DNA from: Thermomicrobiales bacterium
Lineage (GTDB): Bacteria; Chloroflexota; Chloroflexia; Thermomicrobiales; CFX8
DNA length: 64,000 nt
NCBI GenBank assembly: GCA_037045155.1
Contig: JBAOIG010000005.1
Location: 1 to 64,000, forward strand
Direction: 5' to 3'
The position numbers and the translations under genes are program-made. Position 1 is the stretch's first letter. Each line of letters begins with the position of its first letter. This document shows positions 1-12,926 of this stretch, one piece after another. The notes under the pieces were generated by a model that worked only from the letters and a program-made list of their open reading frames with translations, did no database searches and was not told the DNA's origin.

Positions 1-8
1 GTAGGTAG

Positions 9-80
<72 letters not shown>

Positions 81-138
81 GTGGTGGTGGTGGATGCGTG
101 TGTGTGAGGGTGGGTGTTGGTGATGACGAGTCGGGGGT

Positions 139-256
139 GGGCGCGACGGCCTCGCCTCCCACGCAGTTGCCCGCGCAGTACTCTCCGGCGCTGCCCGGGG
201 GCACGACCCGGTGCGGGATGGGACGGGGTGGGGCCCGGGCGCTCTGGGCCACGCCC
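139..256 (-). rRNA. rrf: 5S ribosomal RNA
   Basis: The minus strand between the 23S and the initiator tRNA shows the conserved 5S core (CCAUCCCG near the middle, GAGAGUACUGCGCGGGCAAC toward the 3' end). The ends were set by the terminal helix GGGCGUGGC / GUCGCGCCC, nine pairs including G-U, giving about 118 nt. End positions may be off by a few bases. Confidence 0.88.
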
Positions 257-312
257 ACCCCCGGCTCGTCAGTTGGTGGTGGTATAGATGGCGTGGGTTT
301 GCCGTGGTGGTC

Positions 313-379
313 GGGAGACGCGCGTGGGCGGTGGTGGTGGTGGAGAGTGGGGTGGGGTGTGTGTGTGGGAGGGGGAAGA

Positions 380-387
<8 letters not shown>
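313..387 (-). other. 3' arm of the pre-23S processing stem
   Basis: The G/T-rich stretch following 23S is the complement of the sequence preceding 23S. Three blocks pair in order: 375-387 with 3378-3390 (13 bp), 336-347 with 3410-3421 (12 bp) and 313-324 with 3433-3444 (12 bp), with loosely matched sequence between. This explains the GGTGG and GTGTG tracts here as an RNA stem, the expected RNase III substrate, rather than a microsatellite. Confidence 0.85.
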
Positions 388-3377
<2,990 letters not shown>

Positions 3378-3388
<11 letters not shown>

Positions 3389-3444
3389 TCGTCTCCCGCG
3401 TCCCACGTTCTCTCCACCACCAGCACGCGCCTCGCGCGTCTCCC
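3378..3444 (-). other. 5' arm of the pre-23S processing stem
   Basis: This arm directly precedes the mature 23S 5' end and pairs with 313-387 in three perfect blocks: 3378-3390, 3410-3421 and 3433-3444. The order and polarity fit one long imperfect helix closing the 23S precursor. Confidence 0.85.
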
Positions 3445-3547
3445 GGCCACCCGGTCGACCACGCCGGCCACCTGCCAGCAGTCCTCACACGATCGACAGC
3501 CCGGCTTGGCTGTCGTCGCGCGCATCCTCCACTTGGTAAGGTGCCGG

Positions 3548-3620
3548 TGGAGCTGCGGGGATTCGAACCCCGGACCTCCGCCGTGCAAAGGCGGCGCTCT
3601 CCCAACTAAGCTACAGCCCC
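3548..3620 (-). tRNA. tRNA-Ala (anticodon UGC)
   Basis: A 73-nt cloverleaf with acceptor GGGGCUG/CAGCUCC, discriminator A, TTCGAAT T-loop and anticodon loop CUUUGCA reading UGC. CCA is not encoded. It sits in the 16S-23S spacer after tRNA-Ile, a common arrangement. Confidence 0.97.
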
Positions 3621-3669
3621 GTCTCGACGACTCCACTCGCCGCCCGCCTTCCCTGTCCGGGAACAGCGG

Positions 3670-3743
3670 TGGGCGTTCGTGGACTCGAACCACGGGCCTC
3701 ACCCTTATCAGGGGTGTGCTCTAACCAGCTGAGCTAAACGCCC
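3670..3743 (-). tRNA. tRNA-Ile (anticodon GAU)
   Basis: A 74-nt cloverleaf with acceptor GGGCGUU/AACGCCC, D-arm AGCUCAGCUGGUUAGAGC and anticodon GAU. Discriminator A; CCA not encoded. It is the first spacer tRNA after 16S. Confidence 0.97.
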
Positions 3744-3783
3744 CCAGGCCGTGGCTCCGGCTGAAGCCACGCGCTGGCGCCGT

Positions 3784-3803
3784 GCCAACTGAGCCGTGAT
3801 GCC
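3784..3803 (-). other. 3' arm of the pre-16S processing stem
   Basis: This 20-base segment in the 16S-23S spacer is the exact reverse complement of 5648-5667 upstream of 16S. After a 2x2 internal loop the pairing resumes for five more bases (CGUGC/GCACG) on the 16S side. The two arms enclose 16S and form the likely RNase III stem. The arm resembles a tRNA D-arm (GGCUCAGUUGGC) but no tRNA can be completed around it. Confidence 0.88.
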
Positions 3804-4024
3804 CCCGTGCGAACCAGAAACTTGAAAAGCGGATTCAGTGTCTGCGGTCAGTGTGTGGTCGCCCCTCCCCGTCCGACCCCATCCGCCCAGGCCCTCCCCC
3901 CGGTTTGTGCCGGGGCTCGTCAGGCGTGGGATGGTGGATGACGGCGGCGGGTGACTCGCGGTGCGACCGTTGACCTGGAAGGGATCCGTCCTCGATGACT
4001 CGAGACCCGGATCCGGCTCCCTAG

Positions 4025-5533
<1,509 letters not shown>

Positions 5534-5647
5534 GACTCGTCCCGGCTACGCATCACTGCGCCCCGGTGACTCGTGTCCTGCTTCGTGATTCTGTGCCTGA
5601 CTTCAGCACACAGACCCCACTCCACATTAGTCACTCGCCCGCACGTT

Positions 5648-5667
5648 GGCATCACGGCTCAGTTGGC
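5648..5667 (-). other. 5' arm of the pre-16S processing stem
   Basis: A perfect 20-base inverted partner of 3784-3803, lying about 115 nt upstream of the 16S 5' end in the transcribed leader. See the 3' arm for the pairing. It also looks like a tRNA D-arm but is explained by the helix. Confidence 0.88.
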
Positions 5668-5677
5668 AAGGTGCTCT

Positions 5678-5695
5678 GCCCCGAAAGATCGGGGC
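5678..5695 (-). other. Leader hairpin of the rRNA operon
   Basis: In the transcript, GCCCCGA and TCGGGGC pair (7 bp) around a UCUU loop, between promoter and processing stem. Its position fits a boxB-like antitermination or leader hairpin. No convincing boxA sequence was found, so the role is inference. Confidence 0.45.
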
Positions 5696-5724
5696 CACGC
5701 AAGACCTCGTCAAGCGCACCGAGC

Positions 5725-5753
5725 AGTCTATCTCGCACTCACGAGAGTGTCAA
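5725..5753 (-). promoter_or_regulatory. rRNA operon promoter, proximal
   Basis: On the minus strand a perfect -35 TTGACA (5748-5753), a 17-bp spacer and a -10 TAGACT (5725-5730). It is the strongest sigma-70-type promoter seen in the window and lies about 190 bp upstream of mature 16S. Confidence 0.88.
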
Positions 5754-5832
5754 GGGGACTTTCGGCACCCGTACGAAACGCGACCAGCGGCCACGGCGCT
5801 CGGGCAGCGCCCACACCGGCCTTGCGACACGC

Positions 5833-5861
5833 AGTATATCGCGAACGACCGCCCACGTCTA
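5833..5861 (-). promoter_or_regulatory. rRNA operon promoter, distal (weaker)
   Basis: Minus-strand -10 TATACT (5833-5838), 17-bp spacer, -35 TAGACG (5856-5861, four of six matches). Tandem promoters are usual for rRNA operons. The rest of 5534-5938 holds the leader and the divergent start region of the amidotransferase gene; no other gene is visible there. Confidence 0.5.
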
Positions 5862-5938
5862 CTATTCCTCCCAACTCCACGGTACGATGGATCCTCATGG
5901 ATCATCGCCCGTTTTGACACGAGGAGGAATCGGACAGT

Positions 5939-6691
5939 ATGCCTCAACGAAAGCCAGTGATTGGCATCACACCATCCCCTATGGAGGATTCCCAGCCGCA
6001 CGGTTCCTTCGATCGATACGCGATCTCGACGACCTACACGGAGGCGGTGGAAGCGGCCGGCGGGGTGCCGCTCGTTATCCCGCCACAGGCCGGCAACATC
6101 GATGAGATTCTCTCGATCGTCGACGGGTTGCTCCTGAGTGGTGGTGGCGATATCGACCCGATACTCTACGGCGACGACACCCTGCATGAGGCCACCTACG
6201 GCATCCACCCGGGGCGCGATGCGCTCGAGTTGGCACTCGCCCGAGAGGCGGTCGCCCGCGATATTCCCACGCTCTGTATCTGTCGCGGCGTCCAGGTGTT
6301 GAACGTTGCGCTCGGCGGCACGCTCATCCAGGACATCCCCGGCCAATATTCGACGGAGATCGAACACCGGCAACAGGAGCAAGGCATCCGTAAGGAGGAA
6401 CCGGGGCACACGGTGGCGGTTACTCCCGGGTCGGTCCTTGCACGCACGTATGAGGCAGACACGATCGAGGTCAACTCGTTCCACCACCAGGCGTTGAAGG
6501 ACATCGCCCCCGGCTTATCGATCGACGCGGTTGCCCCCGACGAGATCGTGGAGTCTGTCTCTGCGTCAGCCGGCCGGTGGATCCTCGGCGTTCAGTGGCA
6601 TCCGGAGATGATGTTCCGCGAACGCCCCGAACACCTCAAGCCATTTGTGGCGCTTGTTCAACAGGCTCGACTGTCACGCGACAACTCCTGA
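5939..6691 (+). CDS. Class-I glutamine amidotransferase-like gamma-glutamyl hydrolase (peptidase C26, PuuD-like)
   Basis: 250 residues, the normal size for the PuuD/C26 family, which hydrolyses gamma-glutamyl amide bonds such as gamma-glutamyl-GABA. Visible family marks are the GGGDIDP segment near residue 70, the nucleophile elbow CICRGVQ (usually GICRG) near 117, and QWHPE near 220 carrying the catalytic His and Glu. SD AGGAGG lies 11 nt before the ATG. The gene is single, divergent from the rRNA operon and convergent with lon. No putrescine genes are nearby, so the true substrate is unknown; gamma-Glu-GABA hydrolysis is a family default only. Confidence 0.9.
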   Translation: MPQRKPVIGITPSPMEDSQPHGSFDRYAISTTYTEAVEAAGGVPLVIPPQAGNIDEILSIVDGLLLSGGGDIDPILYGDDTLHEATYGIHPGRDALELALAREAVARDIPTLCICRGVQVLNVALGGTLIQDIPGQYSTEIEHRQQEQGIRKEEPGHTVAVTPGSVLARTYEADTIEVNSFHHQALKDIAPGLSIDAVAPDEIVESVSASAGRWILGVQWHPEMMFRERPEHLKPFVALVQQARLSRDNS

Positions 6692-6711
6692 TTTCCTCTG
6701 TCAAACAACAA

Positions 6712-6743
6712 CACGAGGGGCGGCTCTGTCGCCGCCCCTCGTG
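6712..6743. terminator. Bidirectional hairpin terminator between the amidotransferase gene and lon
   Basis: A perfect 13-bp GC-rich stem (6712-6724 with 6731-6743) around a 6-nt loop lies between two convergent genes. On the minus strand it is followed by TTGTTGTTTG, so it best serves lon; it may stop both. Confidence 0.8.
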
Positions 6744-6771
6744 CCCCGGAGTTGATAACTGTGGGGTGTTC

Positions 6772-9291
6772 CTACGCACTCACGTGCGCCACCATACGCT
6801 CGTCGTCGGGAATGCCGATCGGCGGCGCCGTGGCAGCCCGCTGCTGCTGGAATGACTGAGGCATCGCGACATCGAGCGCGTCATCGATCGTGTCAACGAG
6901 CACAAACCGCAACTCGTCCCGTAGACCGGCCGGCAGGTCGTCGAGGTCACCCTCGTTGCGACGCGGCAGGATGAACGTCGTGACGCCAGCTCGGTGCGCC
7001 GCGAGCGCCTTCTCCTTGATTCCACCAACCGGAAGAATCTGACCACGTAGTGAGACTTCGCCGGTCATAGCGACGTTCTCGTTAGTGGGAATACCGGTCA
7101 GGAGCGAGACGAGCGCCACCGTCAGCGCAACACCAGCCGATGGTCCATCCTTCGGTGTCGCGCCGGCCGGAACGTGGATATGGATATCCAGATCCTTGAA
7201 CCGCCCAGAGTCGATGCCAAGGTCTCGTGCTCGCGACCGGACGAACGACATGGCTGCCTGCGCGGACTCCCGCATTACATCCCCAAGTTGGCCAGTAATC
7301 GTCATGTTGCCGCGGCCATCCATCGAGGTCGTCTCGATGAACATGATGTCCCCGCCAACCGCCGACACGCCAACACCGATGGCAACTCCGGGCTGCGCCG
7401 TGCGCGTCTCGAGCTCTTCGTAGAAAAATCGAGGGCGGCCCAGGTATTCCCGCACAAGCTCGGGAGTTATCGCCGCCGGAACAGACTCGTCTGCGGCCAG
7501 GCGCGTCGCGACCTTCCGGTAGACTGTCCCGATCTCACGCTCCAGATTTCGAACTCCGCTCTCACGAGTGTAGCCCTGGATCACACTGAGAACCGCGGCA
7601 TCGTCCCAGGCCGGCGCTGACTCACCGAGCGCGTTCGCGGTGCGCTGACGCGGCACCAGGAAGCGCTGGCCGATGTTCAGCTTCTCCTCGTCCGTGTACC
7701 CGGTGAGGTGAATGATCTCCATCCGATCGCGCAGAGGCCCGGGGATCGGGTCGAGCAGATTCGCAGTCGTGATGAACATCACGTTGCTGAGATCGAATGG
7801 GACGTCGAGATAGTGATCTCTGAATGTGTCGTTCTGCTCGGGGTCCAGAACTTCCAGCAAGGCAGACGACGGATCGCCACGCCAGTCAGCGCCGAGCTTG
7901 TCCACCTCGTCAAGGACAAAGACGGGATCGTTCGTGCCGGCCCGTCGGATCGCCTGGACAATTCGTCCCGGCATGGCGCCGATATACGTCCGTCGATGTC
8001 CTCGAATTTCGGCTTCGTCGCGCACGCCGCCCAGCGACATTCGCGTGAACTTTCGCCCGAGCGCATCGGCAATCGATTGCGCAAGTGAGGTCTTGCCAAC
8101 ACCCGGAGGACCAACGAAGCACAGAATCGGCTCTCTCGCGTCGATTGGCTCGCCGCCAGCGGCGTGATCGCGTCGCAGCTTGCGAACGGCCAGATACTCC
8201 AGGATACGGTCTTTGACCTTTTCCATGTCGTAGTGATCGCGATTCAGAATCTCGCGCGTCTTCTGGATATCGATGTCAGTCTCAGTCGAGATATTCCAGG
8301 GTAGCGAGACCAGCCAGTCCAGATAGGTCTTGATCACGCCATACTCGGCTGAGGCTGGCTGAAGCTTCGATAGCCGATCCAGCTCGCGATCAGCCTCGCG
8401 GCGCGCCTCTTCGGGCATGCCGGCCTTCTCGATCTGCTCGCGCAACTGCTGAACTTCGGCCTCCTGGCCGTCGCCCTCGCCCAGCTCGCGCTGAATCGCC
8501 TTGAGCTGTTCGCGAAGGTAGTAATCCCGCTGCGACTTCTGGACCTCTTCCTGAACGTCCCCCTGGATCTTCTTGCCGAGCTCGAGAAGTTCAAGCTCCT
8601 TTGCCATGTATCGACTCAGATGTGTCAGCTTGTCGCGAACCGAGTCGTACTCCAGAAGGATCTGGCGCTCGTCCGGATCCATGCGCAGATTGGTCGCGAT
8701 GAGATACACCAGCTGGAGTGGCTCATCGACATTGAGGGCGGTCGTAACGAGCTCGTCCGGCAGGTTCGACACGAGGCTGACGAGGCGCTGGAACAGCTCA
8801 ACTGTCGAGCGCATCAGTGCCTGTGTCTCGATGTCGTCCGTGTCGTGCTCGGGCAGGTCTTCGATAATCGCCGTCAGATACGGCTCTTCATCGACCCAGT
8901 TCACAATCCGTACGCGCTTGACCCCCTGAACGGCCAGACGCACTGTGCCGTCCGGCACTCGCATCATCTGGTGGATCGTCGCCAGGGTGCCGATCATCCG
9001 CGTCTCGCCAGGGCCTGCTGCATCCTGTTCGGCGTTATTTTGCAGAACAAGGACAACCGTCCGGTCACCCGATGCGACGGCATCGATCAACCGTAGCGAG
9101 CGGGGTTGTGCGGCAGCCAACGGGACGACCGTCATCGGAAACACAACGGTCCCGCGCAGCGGCAGTACCGGCAGCGCCGATTGTTCGCCGATCGGGTCGG
9201 AAGGCTGGGAATTCGGCTCATCCGAAGAGGCGGGCTGCGGCTCGGCGTCCGCAGCAACAGCCTCATCGTAGCGCTTCTGCTCGTCAGTCAC
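6772..9291 (-). CDS. lon: ATP-dependent Lon protease
   Basis: LonA-type serine protease that degrades misfolded and regulatory proteins in the cytosol. Order of parts: N-terminal substrate domain beginning VLPLRGTVVFP, coiled-coil linker, AAA+ module with Walker A GPPGVGKT and Walker B VFVLDEVDKL, then the protease domain with catalytic Ser near 718 (KDGPSAG) and Lys near 759. Two starts are possible. A GTG at 9330 gives 852 residues but has no SD. The GTG at 9291 follows AAAGGAG by six bases and gives 839 residues, so it is chosen. It lies downstream of hsp20 and probably shares its promoter, making a heat-shock protein quality-control unit. Confidence 0.97.
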   Translation of the reverse strand: MTDEQKRYDEAVAADAEPQPASSDEPNSQPSDPIGEQSALPVLPLRGTVVFPMTVVPLAAAQPRSLRLIDAVASGDRTVVLVLQNNAEQDAAGPGETRMIGTLATIHQMMRVPDGTVRLAVQGVKRVRIVNWVDEEPYLTAIIEDLPEHDTDDIETQALMRSTVELFQRLVSLVSNLPDELVTTALNVDEPLQLVYLIATNLRMDPDERQILLEYDSVRDKLTHLSRYMAKELELLELGKKIQGDVQEEVQKSQRDYYLREQLKAIQRELGEGDGQEAEVQQLREQIEKAGMPEEARREADRELDRLSKLQPASAEYGVIKTYLDWLVSLPWNISTETDIDIQKTREILNRDHYDMEKVKDRILEYLAVRKLRRDHAAGGEPIDAREPILCFVGPPGVGKTSLAQSIADALGRKFTRMSLGGVRDEAEIRGHRRTYIGAMPGRIVQAIRRAGTNDPVFVLDEVDKLGADWRGDPSSALLEVLDPEQNDTFRDHYLDVPFDLSNVMFITTANLLDPIPGPLRDRMEIIHLTGYTDEEKLNIGQRFLVPRQRTANALGESAPAWDDAAVLSVIQGYTRESGVRNLEREIGTVYRKVATRLAADESVPAAITPELVREYLGRPRFFYEELETRTAQPGVAIGVGVSAVGGDIMFIETTSMDGRGNMTITGQLGDVMRESAQAAMSFVRSRARDLGIDSGRFKDLDIHIHVPAGATPKDGPSAGVALTVALVSLLTGIPTNENVAMTGEVSLRGQILPVGGIKEKALAAHRAGVTTFILPRRNEGDLDDLPAGLRDELRFVLVDTIDDALDVAMPQSFQQQRAATAPPIGIPDDERMVAHVSA

Positions 9292-9343
9292 GCTAGTCTC
9301 CTTTGTATCCAATGGGTTGGTTCCATTCACCTCGTCGCGCCGC

Positions 9344-9814
9344 CTACTCGTTCGTTTCCAGATCGAGAGTGGTGGCCTTCACGGGGATTTTCGTCGCTGC
9401 TGCGCGGGGTAATCGAATCGTCAGGATGCCAGCATCGTAATCCGCGCGAATGGCGTCGTGATCGACCGCGAAGGGAACGAAGATATCGGCCGCAAACGGT
9501 CCATAGGCAATGCCCATCGCATGGATTCTCCGCCGCTCCTCACAATGGAGTGGCGCGCGTTCACCGCGAATCGCCAGAACCTGGTCGTCAATCGATACCT
9601 CTACCTGCACATTCGCGATGCCGCCGATCTCCGCCAGAACGACGAGCTCGACGTCAGTTTCGTATACCTCGACCGGAGGCCGCCATGCTGCCAGCATGCC
9701 AGGCGTCAACCTGACACCAACCGGCCGGCTCCCCAGCATCGTCTGGAAGGTATCTTCCATCTCATACTGAATGCGCTGGATATTTCGGCCGCCACGATTG
9801 CGCATCACATACAT
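9344..9814 (-). CDS. Small heat shock protein (Hsp20/alpha-crystallin family)
   Basis: About 156 residues. The alpha-crystallin domain covers roughly residues 45-145, with the typical start PPVEVYETD and the GILTIRLPRA strand near the C-terminus. Such proteins are ATP-independent holdases for unfolding proteins. ATG at 9814 is preferred over the upstream start at 9847 because AAGGA sits about 8 nt before it. The gene precedes lon, a natural chaperone-protease pair, and a good promoter lies at 9907-9935. No CIRCE-type inverted repeat is seen. Confidence 0.92.
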   Translation of the reverse strand: MYVMRNRGGRNIQRIQYEMEDTFQTMLGSRPVGVRLTPGMLAAWRPPVEVYETDVELVVLAEIGGIANVQVEVSIDDQVLAIRGERAPLHCEERRRIHAMGIAYGPFAADIFVPFAVDHDAIRADYDAGILTIRLPRAAATKIPVKATTLDLETNE

Positions 9815-9906
9815 CACCAGGATCCTTCGGCTCGCTCGGTAGCACACAAATCAACCTGACCTGAGAGTCGCAATACGCAGACCTCGAGCGTCACGATGAC
9901 AGGGTT

Positions 9907-9935
9907 AGTCTAGCACGTACGTGGAAAGTTGACAA
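9907..9935 (-). promoter_or_regulatory. Promoter of hsp20-lon
   Basis: Minus strand: -35 TTGTCA (9930-9935), exactly 17 bp, -10 TAGACT (9907-9912). The same -10 hexamer is used by the rRNA promoter. It lies about 95 bp upstream of the hsp20 start. Confidence 0.75.
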
Positions 9936-9972
9936 GGTTCGACTCAAGTATCGAGAGCCGGCGAGGATCGTT

Positions 9973-10935
9973 TCAGCGATACAGGATAACGATTGTCACG
10001 ACTCCCCAGGCAACGATGCAGCCTAGAAGCGGGAAGTCGCTCAGGAGCGTCTGCTCTGGTGATCCCCCTGCGTCGCGTCGATGGACGAGGAACAGGTAGC
10101 GAAAGAGAGCGTAGAGAACGAACGGAATCGTCAGCATCATCGAGTGATCGTCCGGAAGCGACTCTGCAACGAACGTGTAGAGCGAGTACGCCATCACGGT
10201 TGCCGCCGCGGAAATGAGGATGAAGTGATCGAGCAGCTCAGCTGAGTACTCATCGAGGTTGCGCCGGTGGGATCCGGCCGCCATATCGAGCAAGAGCAGC
10301 TCGTGCCGTCGTTTGCCGAACCCGACGAAGAGCGCGAGCAGGATTGTGCAGACGTAAAGCCAGGGACTGATCGGCACACCAATCACGACTGCTCCCCCGG
10401 CGGCGCGCAGGACGAATCCCGCCGCGATCGAGAAGACGTCGAGGATCACGACGTGCTTGAGGAACAGACTATAGGCGACCATTAGCGCCACGTAGGCGAA
10501 CACGACAAGGCCGAATGCAGGATGCAGAGCGATCGCCAACGGCAGCGCGACCGCCAACAACAGCGTCGCGGTTCCCAACGCGAGCTGTGGTGAAACCGCG
10601 CCTGACGCTATCGGCCGATTACGCTTTGCTGGGTGGAGCCGATCGGACTCGGCATCCTTGAGATCGTTGATCACGTAGATCGCGCTGCTTGCCATGCAGA
10701 ACGCCACGAAAGCGCCGATCACAACGAGAAACTGCCCAGGTTGTGCCAACTTGTGATCGAAAACGATCGCAGCGAACACAACCACGTTCTTCGTCCACTG
10801 CCGCGGGCGAAGCAATTGCGCGAGCGCCAGCAGCGGCAGCCGAGCCGGCGTCAGCACGGGTTGGTGGTCGTGATGATCTACTTCGGCGCGAGCGCTCCCA
10901 CGTGATACTCGTTGCTGGGGCTCCAGAGCATCCAT
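9973..10935 (-). CDS. UbiA-family prenyltransferase, decaprenyl-phosphate phosphoribosyltransferase-like
   Basis: A roughly 320-residue polytopic membrane protein with about eight hydrophobic segments. The first aspartate motif reads NDLKDAESDRLHPAKR followed by RPIASG, the form seen in DPPR synthases (Rv3806c type) rather than in menaquinone or heme UbiA enzymes; LRPRQWTKN near the start also fits. DPPR synthases move a phosphoribosyl group from PRPP onto polyprenyl phosphate, feeding arabinose-type cell-wall donors. The ATG at 10935 lies inside the upstream gene (58-bp overlap); a GTG at 10881 overlaps that gene's stop and is an alternative start. A polyprenyl synthase is close by, but divergent. 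Confidence 0.82.
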   Translation of the reverse strand: MDALEPQQRVSRGSARAEVDHHDHQPVLTPARLPLLALAQLLRPRQWTKNVVVFAAIVFDHKLAQPGQFLVVIGAFVAFCMASSAIYVINDLKDAESDRLHPAKRNRPIASGAVSPQLALGTATLLLAVALPLAIALHPAFGLVVFAYVALMVAYSLFLKHVVILDVFSIAAGFVLRAAGGAVVIGVPISPWLYVCTILLALFVGFGKRRHELLLLDMAAGSHRRNLDEYSAELLDHFILISAAATVMAYSLYTFVAESLPDDHSMMLTIPFVLYALFRYLFLVHRRDAGGSPEQTLLSDFPLLGCIVAWGVVTIVILYR

Positions 10936-12647
10936 CCGTTCCCACCGAAGTCGTTGGCTGCCTTGATCTGCGCGGCCACCTCGGCATCACCATAGTCGAT
11001 ACCTTCACCATACGAGAAGTCCTGAAGCCACGGGCGCAGCTTGTAGGCCGCATCAGGCACTTTCGCGGCGCCGTTGGTGAGACTACTGTAAATCACCTCG
11101 TACGGATGGTTGTTCGGAATATCAAGACCGAGATCACCGGGATAGAAATGCGAGGGATAGATCATCGGGCAGACGATATCGACGAGAGGCGCGATCGCCG
11201 CGAAGTTCTGGCCAATCCCGCCATCTCCATCGTCCCACATCGTCAGGCCGAAAATATCGACTGCCAGCAGCGAGCCCGTTGGCTTCATCGCGGACTGCAT
11301 CTGGCCAAGGAAACCAGTAATCGCTTCCAGCCGCGTTTCGTTCGCGTACTGGTCCCCGTAGTCCGCATTCTCCAGCAGGCCATCGGACGGGAACCGGATA
11401 TAGTCAAGCTGAACTTCGTCGAAGCCAAGCTTCGCCGCCTCAACCGCCAGGTCAATGTTGTATTGCCAGACCTCGCGCTGATGTGCGTTGACCCAGGCGA
11501 GGCCATTCCACGTCGTCCACAGCCCGCCGGTTGTCGAATCGTGGATTGCCAGGTCGGAGCGGGCGTTGGCGAGCAGGGGATCCTCGAAGCAGACAATCCG
11601 GGCGATCGAGTATATCCCGCGATCCTTCATCTCCTTGAGCCGCTTCTGGACATCCAGCTTGGGATCCTTCGCTCCGATTGTTGCGGCCATCGGAACGTTC
11701 GTGTTGTAGAAGACATGTCCCGTCGAATCCTTGAGGTCGAGGACGATCGCGTTGATCTCGGTCGTCTCCGCAATCTGCAGCTTCTCGGCCCAGAGCTCGT
11801 CACTTGCGCCAATCTGCGCGCTAACGTAAATCGCCTTGATACGGTTATCAACGAGCTTGGCGTCGAACCTCAGGGACTTATCGAGCTCGCCCGTGGCGTC
11901 CTTGAATCCCGTCCGCCGGACTATGATCGTCCCCTTCTCGGGCACCCCCGGCAGCCGATAGGCTCCGTCTGCGGCGGTCGTCGCTGTTGCTTCACCCACA
12001 CTGACCACTGCCCCGGCAACCGGTGTTCCATTCTCGTCCGTGATGACTCCTGTCAGGACATCCGGGCGAATCTGAAAGTTCAGCCTCGCATCTTTGCCAA
12101 TTCGCTCCGTCGCAACCGTTACCCCCTCCATCTGGACAGAGAGCGTGTCTCCATCATCAACATCGGCAAGCAGGTAACGTCCGTCCTTGTCCGTGTTCAC
12201 TGAGACGGTCTGCCCGTTTTTGCGAGTGAGAAGAACGACTGCCCCCTCGATCGGGTCTCCTGATTGCGAATTGGTTACCGTGCCGGCGATTGTCGTAGGG
12301 CGAAGCAGCACCTCGACGCTGCCCTGGCCCGGCAGGATCGCGACCTCGGTGCCTGCGTAGTTCTGGTGCGTTACAGTAACCGTGCCGCTGATCCCGTTGC
12401 CCATCGCGAACTTGCCGTTCGCGTCGGTCACTACGGTGCCATTCGCCGTTGAAATGGATGCGCCAGCAACTGGCTTCCCGGTGTAGGCGTCTTTCACAAC
12501 GCCCGACAGTCCGCTCGGGTCGCCGGCACGGAACATGAAGGTAATCAGAAATCCCAGCAGCGGCAGCACCAACAGCAGACTATATCGCCAACTGATACTG
12601 GGCCAGGGCCGCTGACGCTGCCTGTTCGGTGGTCGTTCGGGTGTCAA
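10878..12647 (-). CDS. Membrane-anchored protein with carboxypeptidase-regulatory-like repeats and a DUF4015 glycoside-hydrolase-like domain
   Basis: About 589 residues. A basic N-terminus is followed by one membrane segment (about 22-40), so the rest is likely outside the cell. Next come three Ig-like CarboxypepD_reg repeats (starts like SGVVKDAYTGKPVAGA, AGTVTNSQSGDPIEGA, TGVITDENGTPVAGA). The C-terminal half looks like the putative TIM-barrel glycosidase DUF4015: AIYVSA, INAIVLDLKD, VQLDYIRFPSDG and CPMIYPSHF. The substrate is unknown. A TTG at 12647 with GGGAGGA six bases upstream is chosen; an upstream start at 12812 would add 55 residues that do not look conserved. The UbiA gene overlaps its end. 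Confidence 0.8.
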   Translation of the reverse strand: MTPERPPNRQRQRPWPSISWRYSLLLVLPLLGFLITFMFRAGDPSGLSGVVKDAYTGKPVAGASISTANGTVVTDANGKFAMGNGISGTVTVTHQNYAGTEVAILPGQGSVEVLLRPTTIAGTVTNSQSGDPIEGAVVLLTRKNGQTVSVNTDKDGRYLLADVDDGDTLSVQMEGVTVATERIGKDARLNFQIRPDVLTGVITDENGTPVAGAVVSVGEATATTAADGAYRLPGVPEKGTIIVRRTGFKDATGELDKSLRFDAKLVDNRIKAIYVSAQIGASDELWAEKLQIAETTEINAIVLDLKDSTGHVFYNTNVPMAATIGAKDPKLDVQKRLKEMKDRGIYSIARIVCFEDPLLANARSDLAIHDSTTGGLWTTWNGLAWVNAHQREVWQYNIDLAVEAAKLGFDEVQLDYIRFPSDGLLENADYGDQYANETRLEAITGFLGQMQSAMKPTGSLLAVDIFGLTMWDDGDGGIGQNFAAIAPLVDIVCPMIYPSHFYPGDLGLDIPNNHPYEVIYSSLTNGAAKVPDAAYKLRPWLQDFSYGEGIDYGDAEVAAQIKAANDFGGNGWMLWSPSNEYHVGALAPK

Positions 12648-12801
12648 CCAGATCCTCCCATTGAAGGTTTGTCGCGAGCGCGCCCGCCATTGCGCCGGGG
12701 TGCGGCCGCTCTGATTCTGTTGCCACGACGAGCGCAGCAGGCGAATCGAGCGCCAGCAAACAGAGTCTGTCGCGGCGCGCATCATTCGGGGAAGTGTACA
12801 T
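12580..12801 (-). CDS. Possible small protein of unknown function (73 aa)
   Basis: An ATG-initiated frame in the leader of the DUF4015-like gene, overlapping that gene's TTG start by about 68 bases in another frame. The product is Ala-rich and acidic (ends ALAQYQLAI) and its composition looks more protein-like than the competing N-terminal extension in the other frame. The only SD candidate is a weak GGGCGGG. I recognise no family. It may be a coupled leader peptide or a chance frame. Confidence 0.35.
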   Translation of the reverse strand: MYTSPNDARRDRLCLLALDSPAALVVATESERPHPGAMAGALATNLQWEDLVDTRTTTEQAASAALAQYQLAI

Positions 12802-12850
12802 CCCGCCCACATTAGAATGAGAACGCGCGTATCCGCGCATGGTTATGCGG

Positions 12851-12878
12851 TTGCTCAGACGGGTGGGCTTCGTATAAT
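12851..12878 (+). promoter_or_regulatory. Promoter of the polyprenyl synthase gene
   Basis: Plus strand: -35-like TTGCTC (12851-12856), 16-bp spacer, perfect -10 TATAAT (12873-12878), 48 bp before the ATG. Confidence 0.7.
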
Positions 12879-12926
12879 CCTCATCGTGTGGGGGACGCCG
12901 CGTAATTCGACGGGACGTGGGGGGGA

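Noticed and set aside
300..375. GGTGG/GTGTG tandem tract as a microsatellite or G-quadruplex locus
   Set aside because: Its blocks are complementary to the sequence before 23S and are explained as the 23S processing stem.
3771..3820. Possible tRNA remnant (GGCUCAGUUGGC, D-arm-like) in the 16S-23S spacer, repeated upstream of 16S
   Set aside because: The two copies are inverted and pair perfectly across 16S; no anticodon or T-arm can be built. It is the pre-16S processing stem.
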